Assembly (NCBI GenBank): GCA_034359265.1
Contig: CP136894.1
Coordinates: 26,442,501 to 26,506,500, forward strand
From: Canna indica
Taxonomy: Eukaryota > Streptophyta > Magnoliopsida > Zingiberales > Cannaceae
Length of the DNA stretch: 64,000 nt
Reading direction: 5' to 3'
Of the stretch, positions 33,203-43,779 are shown in pieces. Made by a program: the position numbers and the translations under genes. The first letter of the stretch is position 1. Each line of letters opens with the position of its first letter. Below the pieces are notes generated by a model. That model saw only the letters and a program-made list of their open reading frames with translations. It ran no database searches and was not told where the DNA came from.

Positions 33203-34006
33203 CTAAATGTCGAGGAAGCCCGTCTTCTTCAGCACGGCGTTCCTCACCCGTCGGAGATCCCTCCCTTTAAGGGTTCTCCCTACGCCCTCGAAAACGGAGA
33301 ACTTTGTCACGTGAGACCTCGCCACGATCACGTGCGGCGGCACCATCTCCTCCTCTGCTTCCTCCTCCTCCTCCTCCTCCTCCTCGACTTCCTTGGTCTT
33401 CTCCCAGCCATCCTCTTCCTCCAGTCCCCTCAAGGCGTCAGCTTTCTGCCCCTTTCTCCATCTCGGCCACGCCGGGACGTTAACGGGAGCCGATTGGTGG
33501 TACCCTACCCTTCCCACCAGCACAGCTTCCTCTCCCACCCCCGCTGGCACCGCCACCGGCCGCGTTGCCCTTGCAGACGCCGCGACCGGGCGCCGCTGGC
33601 GCAACAGCGGAAGCAGGTCCTCCGCAAGTGCAGCCGAAAGGCCGAACCTTTCGGGCGTGAACGGGCGGCGGACGTGGTCGGATGAAGAGCAGGACGAGAC
33701 CTCGAGAGGGCTGCGGATAACGTCGGGGGACGGAGAAGAGAAGCGACTAGTACAACCAAGTTCGTCGCCGACGACGGAAGAGTGAGAGGGGGAGGAGGAC
33801 GGGGATTGGGAGGAGAAGAAGCCGTCGGAGGAGACGGAGGACCAGACCACCTCGCTCTCGTCGAGCTCGAGCTGGTGAGGCGGGAGCGCGTCAGGGTCCG
33901 GGTCAGGCTGCTTGAGCAGGCCGAGGAGGCGGAGGGAGGAAGCGGCGGGCATTTGGATGGCGGATGGAGTCGGCGTCGCCACCGTGGCGAAGGCGTCCTC
34001 CCCCAT
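33203..34006 (-). CDS. S40 / senescence-regulator family protein (DUF584)
   Basis: This is an intact single-exon gene of 267 codons and the only convincing host gene here. The family hallmark is at the C-terminus: MVPPHVIVARS (residues 221-231) and GVGRTLKGRDLRRVRN (241-256), ending KKTGFLDI. A second conserved word, QSAPVNVPAW, is at 171-180. Residues 196-220 form an acidic run of Glu encoded by a GAG microsatellite. The N-terminal half is Ser/Pro-rich and probably disordered. S40 proteins are small, mostly nuclear plant proteins that respond to senescence, stress and hormones; their biochemistry is unknown. The ATG at 34006 is preferred because a TATA box lies about 60 bases upstream. GC content is far above the surroundings, as in many monocot genes. 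Confidence 0.9.
   Translation of the reverse strand: MGEDAFATVATPTPSAIQMPAASSLRLLGLLKQPDPDPDALPPHQLELDESEVVWSSVSSDGFFSSQSPSSSPSHSSVVGDELGCTSRFSSPSPDVIRSPLEVSSCSSSDHVRRPFTPERFGLSAALAEDLLPLLRQRRPVAASARATRPVAVPAGVGEEAVLVGRVGYHQSAPVNVPAWPRWRKGQKADALRGLEEEDGWEKTKEVEEEEEEEEEAEEEMVPPHVIVARSHVTKFSVFEGVGRTLKGRDLRRVRNAVLKKTGFLDI
33362..33385 (-). repeat. GAG trinucleotide microsatellite in the S40 gene
   Basis: The plus strand has a run of CTC/TCC triplets coding for the Glu tract. Such runs vary in length between individuals, so this is a candidate marker. Confidence 0.85.
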
Positions 34007-34065
34007 CGGCCGGTGGCCACGTGCACTCCACGGTCGGCGTTCATCACGAGTTGGCTCTTCTCCGG

Positions 34066-34073
34066 TTTATATT
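34066..34073 (-). promoter_or_regulatory. Putative TATA box of the S40 gene
   Basis: The minus strand reads CAATATAAACC, with TATAAA about 60 bases before the ATG. That spacing would place the transcription start about 30 bases before the start codon. Confidence 0.55.
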
Positions 34074-35566
34074 GGCAGGTGTTGGTACACCGTTACGTTA
34101 CGATCGTCCGGAGCGGCAGCGGATGCGTGACGTCATCGGAATCGGGTACGACGGGATTTGCTATTATCATTAGACAGCGAACAACTTTCAGTTGTTTTAA
34201 CCAGAGAAGAGTCTCTCATCTTAATGTGCACGTTTCAGGATCTGATTGGAAGCAAAGATGAATTCTTGTTTTGAGGACAACACAGGTTAATTCGAGGGCA
34301 TGAACTTTAAGAAGGAACCAATAAAGAATCCAACCACTTGACCAATCCAAGGTTATTTTATTTTTCCCTCTCTAGTTGACAAGGTAATCTTGTTCTTTAT
34401 AAAATGAGAAGTTTGTGGGCCACAATGTTTTTTGAATGGTTGTGGTTTTTGATGATCACTTTTGCTGGTTAACAATTGAGAGAATTTGAATGGTTGCACA
34501 GTGATGAGATTAAGTAGTTTGTTTGTATGTGGTCTTTTTAATTGGAGTTTTATTGGAGTAGGTCAAGAATGGGCAAAACTTTCAAGCTCCATCTTGATGA
34601 ACCTAAGAGTAGGATGTGACATGGGCGACATTTTGTCTCATTTTCAGCTACAGTGCTGGAAAAGGATGTGTCGGGTTGGATTATTGGTTGGGATAAGCCT
34701 ATTCGGAACATAGAAATTGGATCCATGATTGATGTTAAAAATATAGGGTTAACCTCTAAGTTTACTGAACTTTGTGTTTCTTCAAATTAATTTTGAAAAT
34801 CTAACTTTAACTTATTTTAATTATATACATTTCAAATTATTTCATCGACCTTGGTTAAAGATTATGTATATGAGATGACAATCCTATCGACATAGGAAGC
34901 GATTTTTATGTCACTTAAGTGATTAATATATAGTAAAATAGAATAAAAAGTAAAGTTTAGGATATTTCTTAATTGATTAATTTCCCGTGTATTCTTAAAA
35001 TCATAATAAATTTTTTGAATTTATTCGAAAAAAAGAAGAAACAAATTGAATATATTTAGATATTTAATCCTATAATATATTGACATTAGAACCTGTGAGG
35101 GTTGACTTAATTTTGAACCGAATCCAAATTAGAATTGGATCGTTCACAAAGCTGAATCATAAATAAAAAAACCTGCACATTTACATGGATCGGCCCAAGT
35201 TGGCCTAGAGATTGGGCCGAGCCCATCTTCATCCTCTGGCTCCATGTGCACTTCATGTGGAGCGCCATCAGTTGCTAGCGCTCGTGTGCAGCACACATGC
35301 AGCACAACATGCAGGTCGCACGTAATCCGATGCAAAATTCTTACAAACGATTTCAAATTGGATTTTTCACCTCGAATTGTGTTAAAAAACTTCCATATAC
35401 TTTGGTCAAAATTCCTTTTGTTTCGGTCAAACAAGGTGTAACCCACTGCCTTCTTTACAGAGAAATCGCAAACAACGCAATTTCTCTGCTCTGTTTCGAA
35501 CATTGCATGTAGAAGATTTTGCAACCCAATCACACCATCGGAGGCCCGACATTATCTTCACTGAAT
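34074..35566. other. Intergenic, 5' flank of the host gene
   Basis: The first part is the likely promoter of the S40 gene. From 34260 on the sequence is AT-rich with no exon. At 35150-35530 it becomes GC-moderate and resembles repeat DNA, but no ends were found. The open frames there are not supported. Confidence 0.4.
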
Positions 35567-37489
35567 TATTGGGAGAATAGTCGATTTCTCTCATCCGTAA
35601 GAGGAGGCTGAATGCAAGAGTTTGGGTGGCTTTTCATATTTTGCTTCCAAGCAGTGTTTCCCCTCCCAACAGCAGTACTTTTTTTCTTCACATTATTATC
35701 ACGCCCCAACTCAGGGTCACGTGACCGGCCAAAGTAAGTGTCGATACCCCGAAGCCTACCACATGCACTTAACCAATCATAAAAGAACAACACTGAACCA
35801 ACAAAAAAGTAATGAAATAAACGGCGACCAAACTTTGTTAATTTCAAAACAGTTTTAAGTTTAAAGAACAACTCAGTTTTTCAAATAACAGTTCAAGTTT
35901 TAAACAGTAATGTTTTTACAAATGACCACTCAGTGCATGATTATCAACCCTAAATAACACGACTATGACTCTATGGACGCCTGCTACAAGATCTGTGCCT
36001 CCACCTGCACTCCAGCTGCGCCTTACCACCAAGCCGTACCTCACTGGTCGGGCTCTACAAAACAACAACAAATAAAACCATGAGTTCACGAGGAACTCAG
36101 TGAGCGGTTCTTCCGAACCTCCACTTAAATCCTCGGCGAGATAACATATACAAGATATGATACAAATATGGAATTTAAGCTGATCACACCATGATAACGC
36201 ACCGATTTGCCATGTCATGAGAGTCAGTAAATTGGCCTCTTTGACCCTTATCAAACTCGGTGTCATTCGGCCGCGGTAGTCCTTAACATATGTAAGGGGG
36301 GTTCGGCCCTATCGGGCTCCCCCTCTATACATAAACCAGGCCAGATCAGTCCCCACAATTAGCCCAATGAGGCACACATAATATAAACAATCAAATTACC
36401 GGGTTCGTCGACTAGGATGACCATTAGTCTCAGGAACCCTCCGGGTTAGGAATAGCTAGTCCCACCCAACTCGGGTCTACCGTCAGCGTAACCCATTGAC
36501 GAAATCTCAAGACCCTTTACCACTCAGGTCTAACACCTAGCGGGCCCGCTGGTGCAATCTCAAGACCCTAATCACCGTTGAGTAGTGTCGTAGTCGTGCG
36601 GCTAATAACACTCCTCGATCAGTAGACCATCTAAATCACAGTACACAAGCAAAGTTCTCTACAGTTTTCCTATTTAAACCTTGGGCCTTCACCCGTACAT
36701 GGCCCCCTCATTCCGGGCCCCATCAACTGCACATCAGTGCCCACTGATTATTCCCTAGGTGTGACACCTAGCTCGTCCACATCCATGTTTTCTCGATAGC
36801 TAAACACTCGATGGTGTTATTAAATTCATCTAACATCCTTAGCCACATTCCATAAGAGTGAACCACATGTCATGAGTAGGAATATGTTCAAATACAAGTG
36901 TATCACAGCATACTAATTATATTGACTTTATTTTACAGCTAATTGCATAAACTACACGCGATAGCAACATATAAAGCAATTAAATTCTGCATTTATAGAG
37001 AAATTTCAGTAAGGCAATAATGTACTAGCATGGAAATCTCAAACAAACATCAATAGTGCGGTAAAGGAAAATTAATGAATTATATGATACCTCATGAATT
37101 TCTCTATCAATATGCAACCTTATAGTGTGATCTTTCCTAATATTTCAAAATCACCTAAGATGACCATGAACAACTCGGCAAGCGCCAAGATCTACATTCA
37201 AGTTATCGAATATGAAATCTAGCATAAAGAAATTGATTTATCTTTTTGTATCATCCTCTCCCTTGCTCAGCCGGATCTTGAGTAGGGTAATCCCTTGCTC
37301 GGCCGAGCCATCTAGACTGGAAGGGCATGCTCTCGACTATCATCCCTACATATCGATGCAATGATCTATTCTTTAACTAGAAGAAGAGAATCTAAGAGCT
37401 TTAAGCCGCTCGAGAAAATCGAGAAAAATTTCGGCATGACCTTTCCCCTTTTTCCTCTATTTGGCCAACCCCTAGATCTCAAAAATCAT

Positions 37490-38512
37490 TAGGGATGGCA
37501 ATGGGTTTCTGTAAATGGGTATTTACCCGTCCCAAACCCTGATATGTCATTAGCGGGTTTTGCTCGTTGGGTCGTGGGACGGGTATAAGATTTTGAGGTA
37601 AAATCCTGTAGGGTTTGGGACAGGTCTAAGATTTTAGTCTAAAACTCGTCCCAAATCCGTTAAGTATAAAATTACTAAAATACCCTTCGTATTATCCAAT
37701 ATATTGGAATAATTATCTTTTTACCTATACCATATTTTCTAATACTTAACACATTATATAATATAATAATACATTATTTTAACTTTTAACCTATACCCTA
37801 ATATGTTGTTCTATACTCACCCGAGTTAGTCACCCGATGCCTCACGCCTTAGCCCTCTGCCCTCACGCCCGTGACCCACCCTCAATCACTTGCCCTCCTA
37901 TTGGCTATCGCTCGATCGCCGGCTCGCCGCCCCTCAATCACGCGACGTCGGAGTGCTGGAGGATTGCTTCTCTCGATGCCTCTCAACAGCAGTCGATCGC
38001 CTCTCAACAGCAGTCGATCGCCTCTCAACAGCAGCCGGCCGCCTCGATCTACTTCTCTGACGACTGCTTCTCTCGATTCCTCTCAACAACAGTCGGCTGC
38101 CTCGACCTACTTCTCCCGACGGACCCGATGCCGTAATCTGCTTCTCCCGACGTTGCAACGTGGACGCTGGATGCCCCCTCGATCCGATTCTTAGGTTTTC
38201 TCCTCTCTTTTTTTAAACCTTTTTTCTTACCTGCCGCCTGCAATTATTTACTGCTGATTTTTGCACGAAAGAAGCCAGTTTTCTTACTTGTTTTTTAATT
38301 CTTACATGTCGCCTGCTCCTATTGAATTTATTAAATTTGTTAATGGGCGAAAAATGGGTTCCCAGTGGGTACTCGTTAAATTAGTGGGATGGGTTTGGGA
38401 TTTACTCTTCAAAATACTAACGGGTATGGGACGGGTTTAGGATTGAATTTTCTTAATTAGTTTGAGATAGGATTGACTTTGCCATCCCAAACCCTCCCCA
38501 GTGCCATCCCTA
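37490..38512. mobile_element. Non-autonomous hAT element with 8-base duplication AAAATCAT
   Basis: The inverted ends TAGGGATGGCA and TGCCATCCCTA are perfect inverses, and the 8-base duplication AAAATCAT (37482-37489 and 38513-38520) is exact. Both are diagnostic of hAT transposons. It is 1023 bases with no transposase. Subterminal regions repeat GGGTTTGGGA and GGGACGGGT words. The GC-rich centre (37830-38200) has a 21-base tandem repeat and could be acquired DNA. It sits inside the Tekay solo LTR. Confidence 0.9.
37980..38042 (+). repeat. 21-base tandem repeat, three units
   Basis: CCTCTCAACAGCAGTCGATCG is repeated three times, the last one diverged. A fourth, further diverged unit is at about 38080-38100. 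The translated frame (SQQQSIA repeats) reflects the repeat only. Confidence 0.8.
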
Positions 38513-39533
38513 AAAATCATCATCAATAAAACACATAAAGCACAATTGCACAATGAGACGAATCATCCAAACTCTAAATACAAGAACTACAACGATCGGC
38601 ATGAATCAACGCGTAAAAACCCGATCCATGAAAACTTCCAAGGTTCGGCCACCCGCCTCCTCTTTTTGACAAACCCTACCACTCACCTTGATCATGAGAA
38701 GATGATGGATGGGATGAAGACGATCTCGATTCCTCCAACGACGACGCAGATCTGGCGCTGCCCCAAAGTTCTCTTCTCCTTCCCCTTCCTCTCTCGGGTT
38801 GCGTGCGGCTCAACTTGCCTTGAGCCGCATGACGGCTTGGGGTGAGGGGTTTTATCTTTCTTTCTTTCTTTATTTGATGAGAATGCCCCCGATTCACTTG
38901 AAGCCCCTCATTCGACTCCACCCAATCCGGATCGAGCCCCGACTCGATCCGCCAACCCGATCTCAACCCAACTTGAGTCAATCTAACACATAAGTCATAC
39001 GACATGCTTCACGAATCAACAAATTAAGTTATACCTTCCATTAGTGTCGATTCTCGTGACTCAACCCGGCTATTCCCCGATCTCGTGCGCTGCACTACAT
39101 AAAACTTATATGTTAGGAAATTTTGGGTATTACAATTGTTCGAGGCAAAAGTAAGAAGTGCAGAGAACTAGCAGCGTAGTTCTTCACCATCTTCCAGGCA
39201 GTGGCACCAACAACAATCCTTCATAGTTCAGGCGGAATCAGGAAATCAGATTTCGGTGTGCAAAATTTCAGATTCAATGCAGTAATTTTTCCTTTTATTG
39301 TTAAGTTTTTAGTATTATTCTGATTCACCTGTACCGGCTGAATTCCTCCTCTGCTTATTAATAAAAGATCAGTGCTCTCTTCCCCCCGTGGACGTAGGAT
39401 CAGCATCCCGCCGAGTTCAAACCACGCAAATTTTTGGCGTTTTTTCTCTTTTATGAATTTATTCATTTTGGCTTTTTTTTTATAGTGTTTCATATTTTGA
39501 ATCCTTGTAGGAAGACCGATTTTCTTCCTAACA

Positions 39534-41150
39534 GAACCAACAAGTCATAATGCATTATTATTGCATTAGAGTTCAAGACTTTAGCAACGACTTTTTTTAC
39601 CGTCGTCAAAAAAGCTCATTGTAAGTGTAGTAAATTTTTAAAACTTTGTAATGTGTTAAAAGAGTGCCCCACAAATAGACATCGAGAAATTCTAAATCCT
39701 CCTAACTCATGTGCCTAATAATCCTCATAATACTCACATATAATTAAGTGCCTGTGATTATTGATAAATTTATCACTCATGCCATTGTGAATGATTAGAA
39801 GAATTATTAGACTGATTTTTAGGAGGATATAGCAAAACTCATAGACATTAGTGATGGCTTCACGAGGAGTTAATTTGAATGGCTTTTGCAACAATATTTA
39901 TCACCTTATGTGATGATTTTCTTGTCTTCGGCGACAGCTTGCTACGATAATTAGGTCAAATTAAAATTGTGAAAGACCAACTTACTCTCACATCACCTAA
40001 TTTCTTCACTTGTGCACAAATGTAGCACCCTAACATATAATAAAGTGACTAACAATTGTATGATGATGCCAACCACCCCTATCTTTTCCTCCAATCTTCT
40101 CTATAGTGTCACAGCGACTAGTTCCTGCTCCCATTAATCACTTCTTGCAAGGACAGAGAGACATTTACCCCAGGGTGTCACTCCTAAAATTAAAACAGTA
40201 TGATACTTAAAATTAATCACTTCTTGCAAGGACAGAGAGACATTTATGTCATTATATTGACAACTAAAACACTATGATACTTAAAATTATATCCACATAT
40301 CACCACAAAATGATATTCCATAAGCGACAATTCAATCCGTCACTCATTGAAAAAAATTATAGCTCACTACGGACAATGATTGTTTGATTCGTCGCAAATG
40401 TCAAAGGTGACAGTATACGTAATGGACTACTAATGATTCAAAAAATGAAATAAGTTAATTCGATATGATAGGTGAAATCAATCGGAGAAGCTAGCTAAAA
40501 TCGAAAGAGAACATAAACAATTTATATCAATTTTTAACATAAAAGTATCTCTAAACTAATGAAAATAGTAAATTTTTAAAGTAGAACTACATAAGAAATC
40601 CACTTTGTAGATTTTTATATTTTAAATATTCACTAACAAATAATTTATTCACTTTGTAGAGAAGGTATGTTTTCCTGTTTATTCCAAGTTTTTGCCTCAA
40701 ACCCTTGGTGGAAGTTCTTGTTCTGTCTAATTTAGTTGGAAATTTCAGCATCTATGTCCATTCTCAACCCATGGAAAAATGGTTTGTATGTATCTACTTC
40801 AATCGGATTGGTATGAGTTGTTCAGTTGCTCTTTTTGTACCCATTGGATTAGTTTTGCCTTTTCAAATAATCAAATATCAATATGAAAATGTCATATTGA
40901 TCCAGTAGTCATAGTATTGGTAATCTATATCTATAATTTATTCTGCCAATATAAGACATCGTTGGCCCTAGACTTTAACCTGTTTGTCCAGGGATGCTAG
41001 ACAAATATGCTTGGTAATCTATATCTATGATTGTGTTTCTTGAAGCTCCATCTATAATATGCTTGATATGCCCAATTGTTCTTCCAAGTTTATTAATTGG
41101 ATTAAGGTCTACACTTATACTACTAGTTTTTCATACAATATTAATGATCT
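39534..41150. other. AT-rich stretch, probably CACTA-derived, no gene
   Basis: Words such as GCGACGACTTT-like and TCGTCGCAAA appear near 39590 and 40390, as in CACTA ends, but no terminus was found. A 77-base sequence is duplicated in tandem at 40135-40288. The frame at 40705-40908 has no recognisable product. Confidence 0.3.
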
Positions 41151-41159
41151 TGCAATGAT

Positions 41160-41930
41160 TAACATGAAAAAACGATTTGAAGATGATAAAGAAAAGATGG
41201 ATATGATAGTTGCTTTCATGTAGGAGATGAAAAATGGGAAGAAAGAAAAGAGTTTGCGAAGATAATACGTCTTGATTTATGTATGCATTTTATTTTGAAG
41301 TTGAAACTTTAAGTAATGGATTATATTGTGATACTTTATGATGTGTTTTTTGTAATGAATTATGTGTGATACTTTATGGATTATGTAATGGATATGCTAT
41401 AGTTTAAATGATGAGATACATTTTTTTTTAATCTTAATATATGCTTGTTAAGATTTATGATTTATGTAAATATAAATAATTATAAATATTATTAGCTTTT
41501 ATATGCATGATATAATAATTTTTAGTGATGACCAGAAGATTTACTTGAAAAAACATAAATATACAAAAAAAAGTTTTAGTGAGGATCAAATGGGTCTCAC
41601 AAAAGCTATCTTTTAGAGAGGGTCATGAGCAACTCTCACAAAATATAAGAATTAATGGGGATTAGTTGGGCCTCACAAAAGTTATCTTTTAGTGAGGGTC
41701 ACAAGCGACATTCACAAAATATAAGAATTAGTAAGGCTCGGCTAGGCCTCACAAAAGCTATCTTTTAGAGAGGGTCGCGAGAAACTCTCACAAAATATAA
41801 GAATTAGTGAGGGTTAGTTGGGCCTCATAAAAGCTACTTTTAGTGAGGGTCACGAGCGACCCTCACTAAATATAAAAATTAGTGAAGGTCGGTTGTGCAT
41901 CACAAAAGCTACATTTTAGCGAGGGTTGGG
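41160..41930 (+). mobile_element. 3' end of a CACTA-like element with GTGAGGGTC repeats
   Basis: A Lys/Glu-rich coding scrap (41160-41260) is followed by AT-rich sequence and then a tandem array of about 76 bases per unit (about 41560-41930). The array contains AGTGAGGGTC and CACAAAAGCTA words. This order, coiled-coil end, 3' untranslated region and then subterminal repeats, is that of a CACTA 3' end. The terminal CACTA itself is missing. Confidence 0.4.
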
Positions 41931-42186
41931 ACATAGAGAAAGCTAGCTAGCTAGAAATCTAAGCAAAAGCAATAGCGCACCTCGGTGTGCAAGCAAGGCT
42001 ACCGCGCCAGACACAAAGCTTTCGCAATGCGCATCAGGCCAAGCTGGAGGAGAGGGAGAGGAAGACGAAGGCGAAGGCGAAGGAGGATGAAATTATGCAT
42101 TTCCTCAGTACTCTCGCCGAGGTCGGGGATAAGGAGTCTCAGTTATTGGGGAAGCAAGGGAGGCTAGGGTGGAGGCCGGCATATAT
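41931..42186 (+). other. Exon-like GC-rich scrap, unknown
   Basis: A frame beginning upstream of 41987 reads AHQAKLEERERKTKAKAKED and DEIMHFLSTLAEVGDKE, which looks like a charged helix of a real protein. I do not recognise the family. It lies between a CACTA end and a Copia LTR, so it could be a captured exon or the remains of a disrupted gene. The frame runs on into the LTR without meaning. Confidence 0.25.
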
Positions 42187-43364
42187 TGTTCAAATATCCA
42201 CACTAGAAGGGGGGGGGGTTGAATAGTATGTAGCTAAAACTAGGCTCAATTAAAACTTTTTGATTCAAACCCATTAACAACCAAATCAATATTTTTTTTA
42301 GATGGATGCTTTGACAAGTAAATATGGCAATCAAAAGCGAGTAAAGAAGCAATGCAAACACAATCGTTTATAGTGGTTCGGCCAAATCGTCTACTTAACT
42401 ATCTTGGCTCCACACCAAGGATTTATAACCCAAATTCTTTATAGACCAAGTGTTTCCCTAAGAATACAATGAGGACTCACTTCTCAACCATTTGAGAAAG
42501 CCTCAACACCTATTCTTCTAGGCAAAACACAACTCTACAAAGATCCTATGATGTTTACCTAGCACACCTTACAAGCTATAATGATGAAATACACTTAAAC
42601 AACTATAGAAAACAAGAAGGTAAACCAAACTTGTGTGCTCCCTTTTTTGATTTCCAAGCCTTCAACTCCTCAAACCGTATGGTGAAATTTGAAGTTGGAG
42701 TCGAGTCATGAAGAACGCTCCGAATGGATGATGAATCGACGAAGCTTGGGCGTGGAAATCAACACTAGAAGGCTTTAGAACTCTCTTTGAAAGCTTAATG
42801 AAACAACGAGAGGGATTAGACAAAGAGTTATGAGGGGCATCTATAGCCCCTCATCAAACAGGTCATGGGCAGAAACACGCCCGTTGGCGCCGCTCGGTCG
42901 GTGGCCACCTGATGGTTGATCGACCGGCTGAGCGATCGGCCATCGATTGGAGCTCGCTGTCCATTTTCGAGCTCTGTCGATCGGTGCCCATCTAATGGCC
43001 AATCGACCGGTCGTCGATCGCCTATTGGCCGGAACCTAAAAACTGCAGTTTTTTCTGATTTTTTGCGCGACGTTCGTTTTTGGGTTTCGTCTTCAAGTTT
43101 TGACTTGGGATTTATTACAATCAGGTTTGAGTTGACATCCTAGAGGCATATTATATTAATTTCTATTTCTAATCCTAGGAATCTTCGTGATCGTCATCGC
43201 AGTCGTTTTTGACGTTTCTTGGTATTTTTCCGAACGAAGTTTGCACGCGTATCGTTCCATCAACCTGAACTCAAAACTCCACAAATGAGTTAGTTTCATA
43301 TTTGTTATCATCAAAATAGAGAATGAGGCCTTGATAATGACAAACATGAAAAATGTGACCAACA
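42187..43364 (-). repeat. Copia C 3' LTR
   Basis: It is 1178 bases, TGTT to AACA on either strand. The sense strand starts TGTTGGTCACATTTTTC, right after AAAAAATGGGAGTT (43365-43378), the polypurine tract. The segment 42890-43030 is crowded with CGATCG/GACCGG words. A run of ten G lies near 42211. Confidence 0.75.
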
Positions 43365-43779
43365 AACTCCCATTTTTTGATGATGATAAACAAAACATGA
43401 AAAATAAACAATATGTCGTACTTGATAATATGTCATACTTGATAAGTGCTCATTTGTGAGTTTCATGATAAAACCAATAAGAGACTAACTTAGGCTTCCC
43501 CTATCAATATACATATCTAACTTATGACTCCCCCTATCTATATGCATCATAAAAGAAATGTGACCAAGTCTTTTTCTCCCCGTTTTAACATCAATCTAAA
43601 AGGGTAAGAACACATGGTACTATTAATGAGTTTATCATGAAAACTACGAAATCCATAAAACCAAGTATCATCTACCATTATATTCCTTCCTACCAATGTG
43701 AGCCTATGGTAGGAAAACACCAATAAGTCACAAAGTCCCATTATAAGGCATTACATGAGTGTGATGAAACTACATGAAA

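Larger units (their letters stand above)
35697..39134 (-). repeat. Tekay-family solo LTR with diverged duplication ATTAT/ATTGT
   Basis: The plus strand starts TATCACGCCCCAACTC (TG mutated to TA) and ends GGGTATTACA. The flanking 5-mers are ATTAT (35692-35696) and ATTGT (39135-39139). Without the nested hAT element it is about 2.4 kb. It shares many phrases with the solo LTR at 28607 (GATAGCTAGTCCCACCCAACT, CTAGCGGGCCCGCTGGTGCA), so the two belong to one subfamily. GGGGTTTTAT near 38847 marks the TATA region. Confidence 0.82.
35567..39533 (+). repeat. Copia LTR split by a Tekay solo LTR
   Basis: The outer parts 35567-35696 and 39135-39533 join into about 525 bases. The right part has the Copia LTR phrase CCGTGGACGTAGG followed by a degenerate ACCACGCAAAT, and ends TTCCTAACA. 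The proposed start TATTGGGAG would be a mutated TGTTGGGAG. No target duplication matches, so the left end is tentative. Confidence 0.45.

Noticed and set aside
33311..34261. Several plus-strand open frames of 69-159 codons over the S40 gene
   Set aside because: They are antisense by-products of a GC-rich gene. Only the minus frame has a family signature and a TATA box.
35144..35533. 129-codon minus-strand frame
   Set aside because: No recognisable motif; surroundings look like repeat DNA and codon use is unremarkable.
37837..38136. 99-codon plus-strand frame with SQQQSIA repeats
   Set aside because: It arises from the 21-base tandem repeat inside a non-autonomous hAT element and resembles no known protein.
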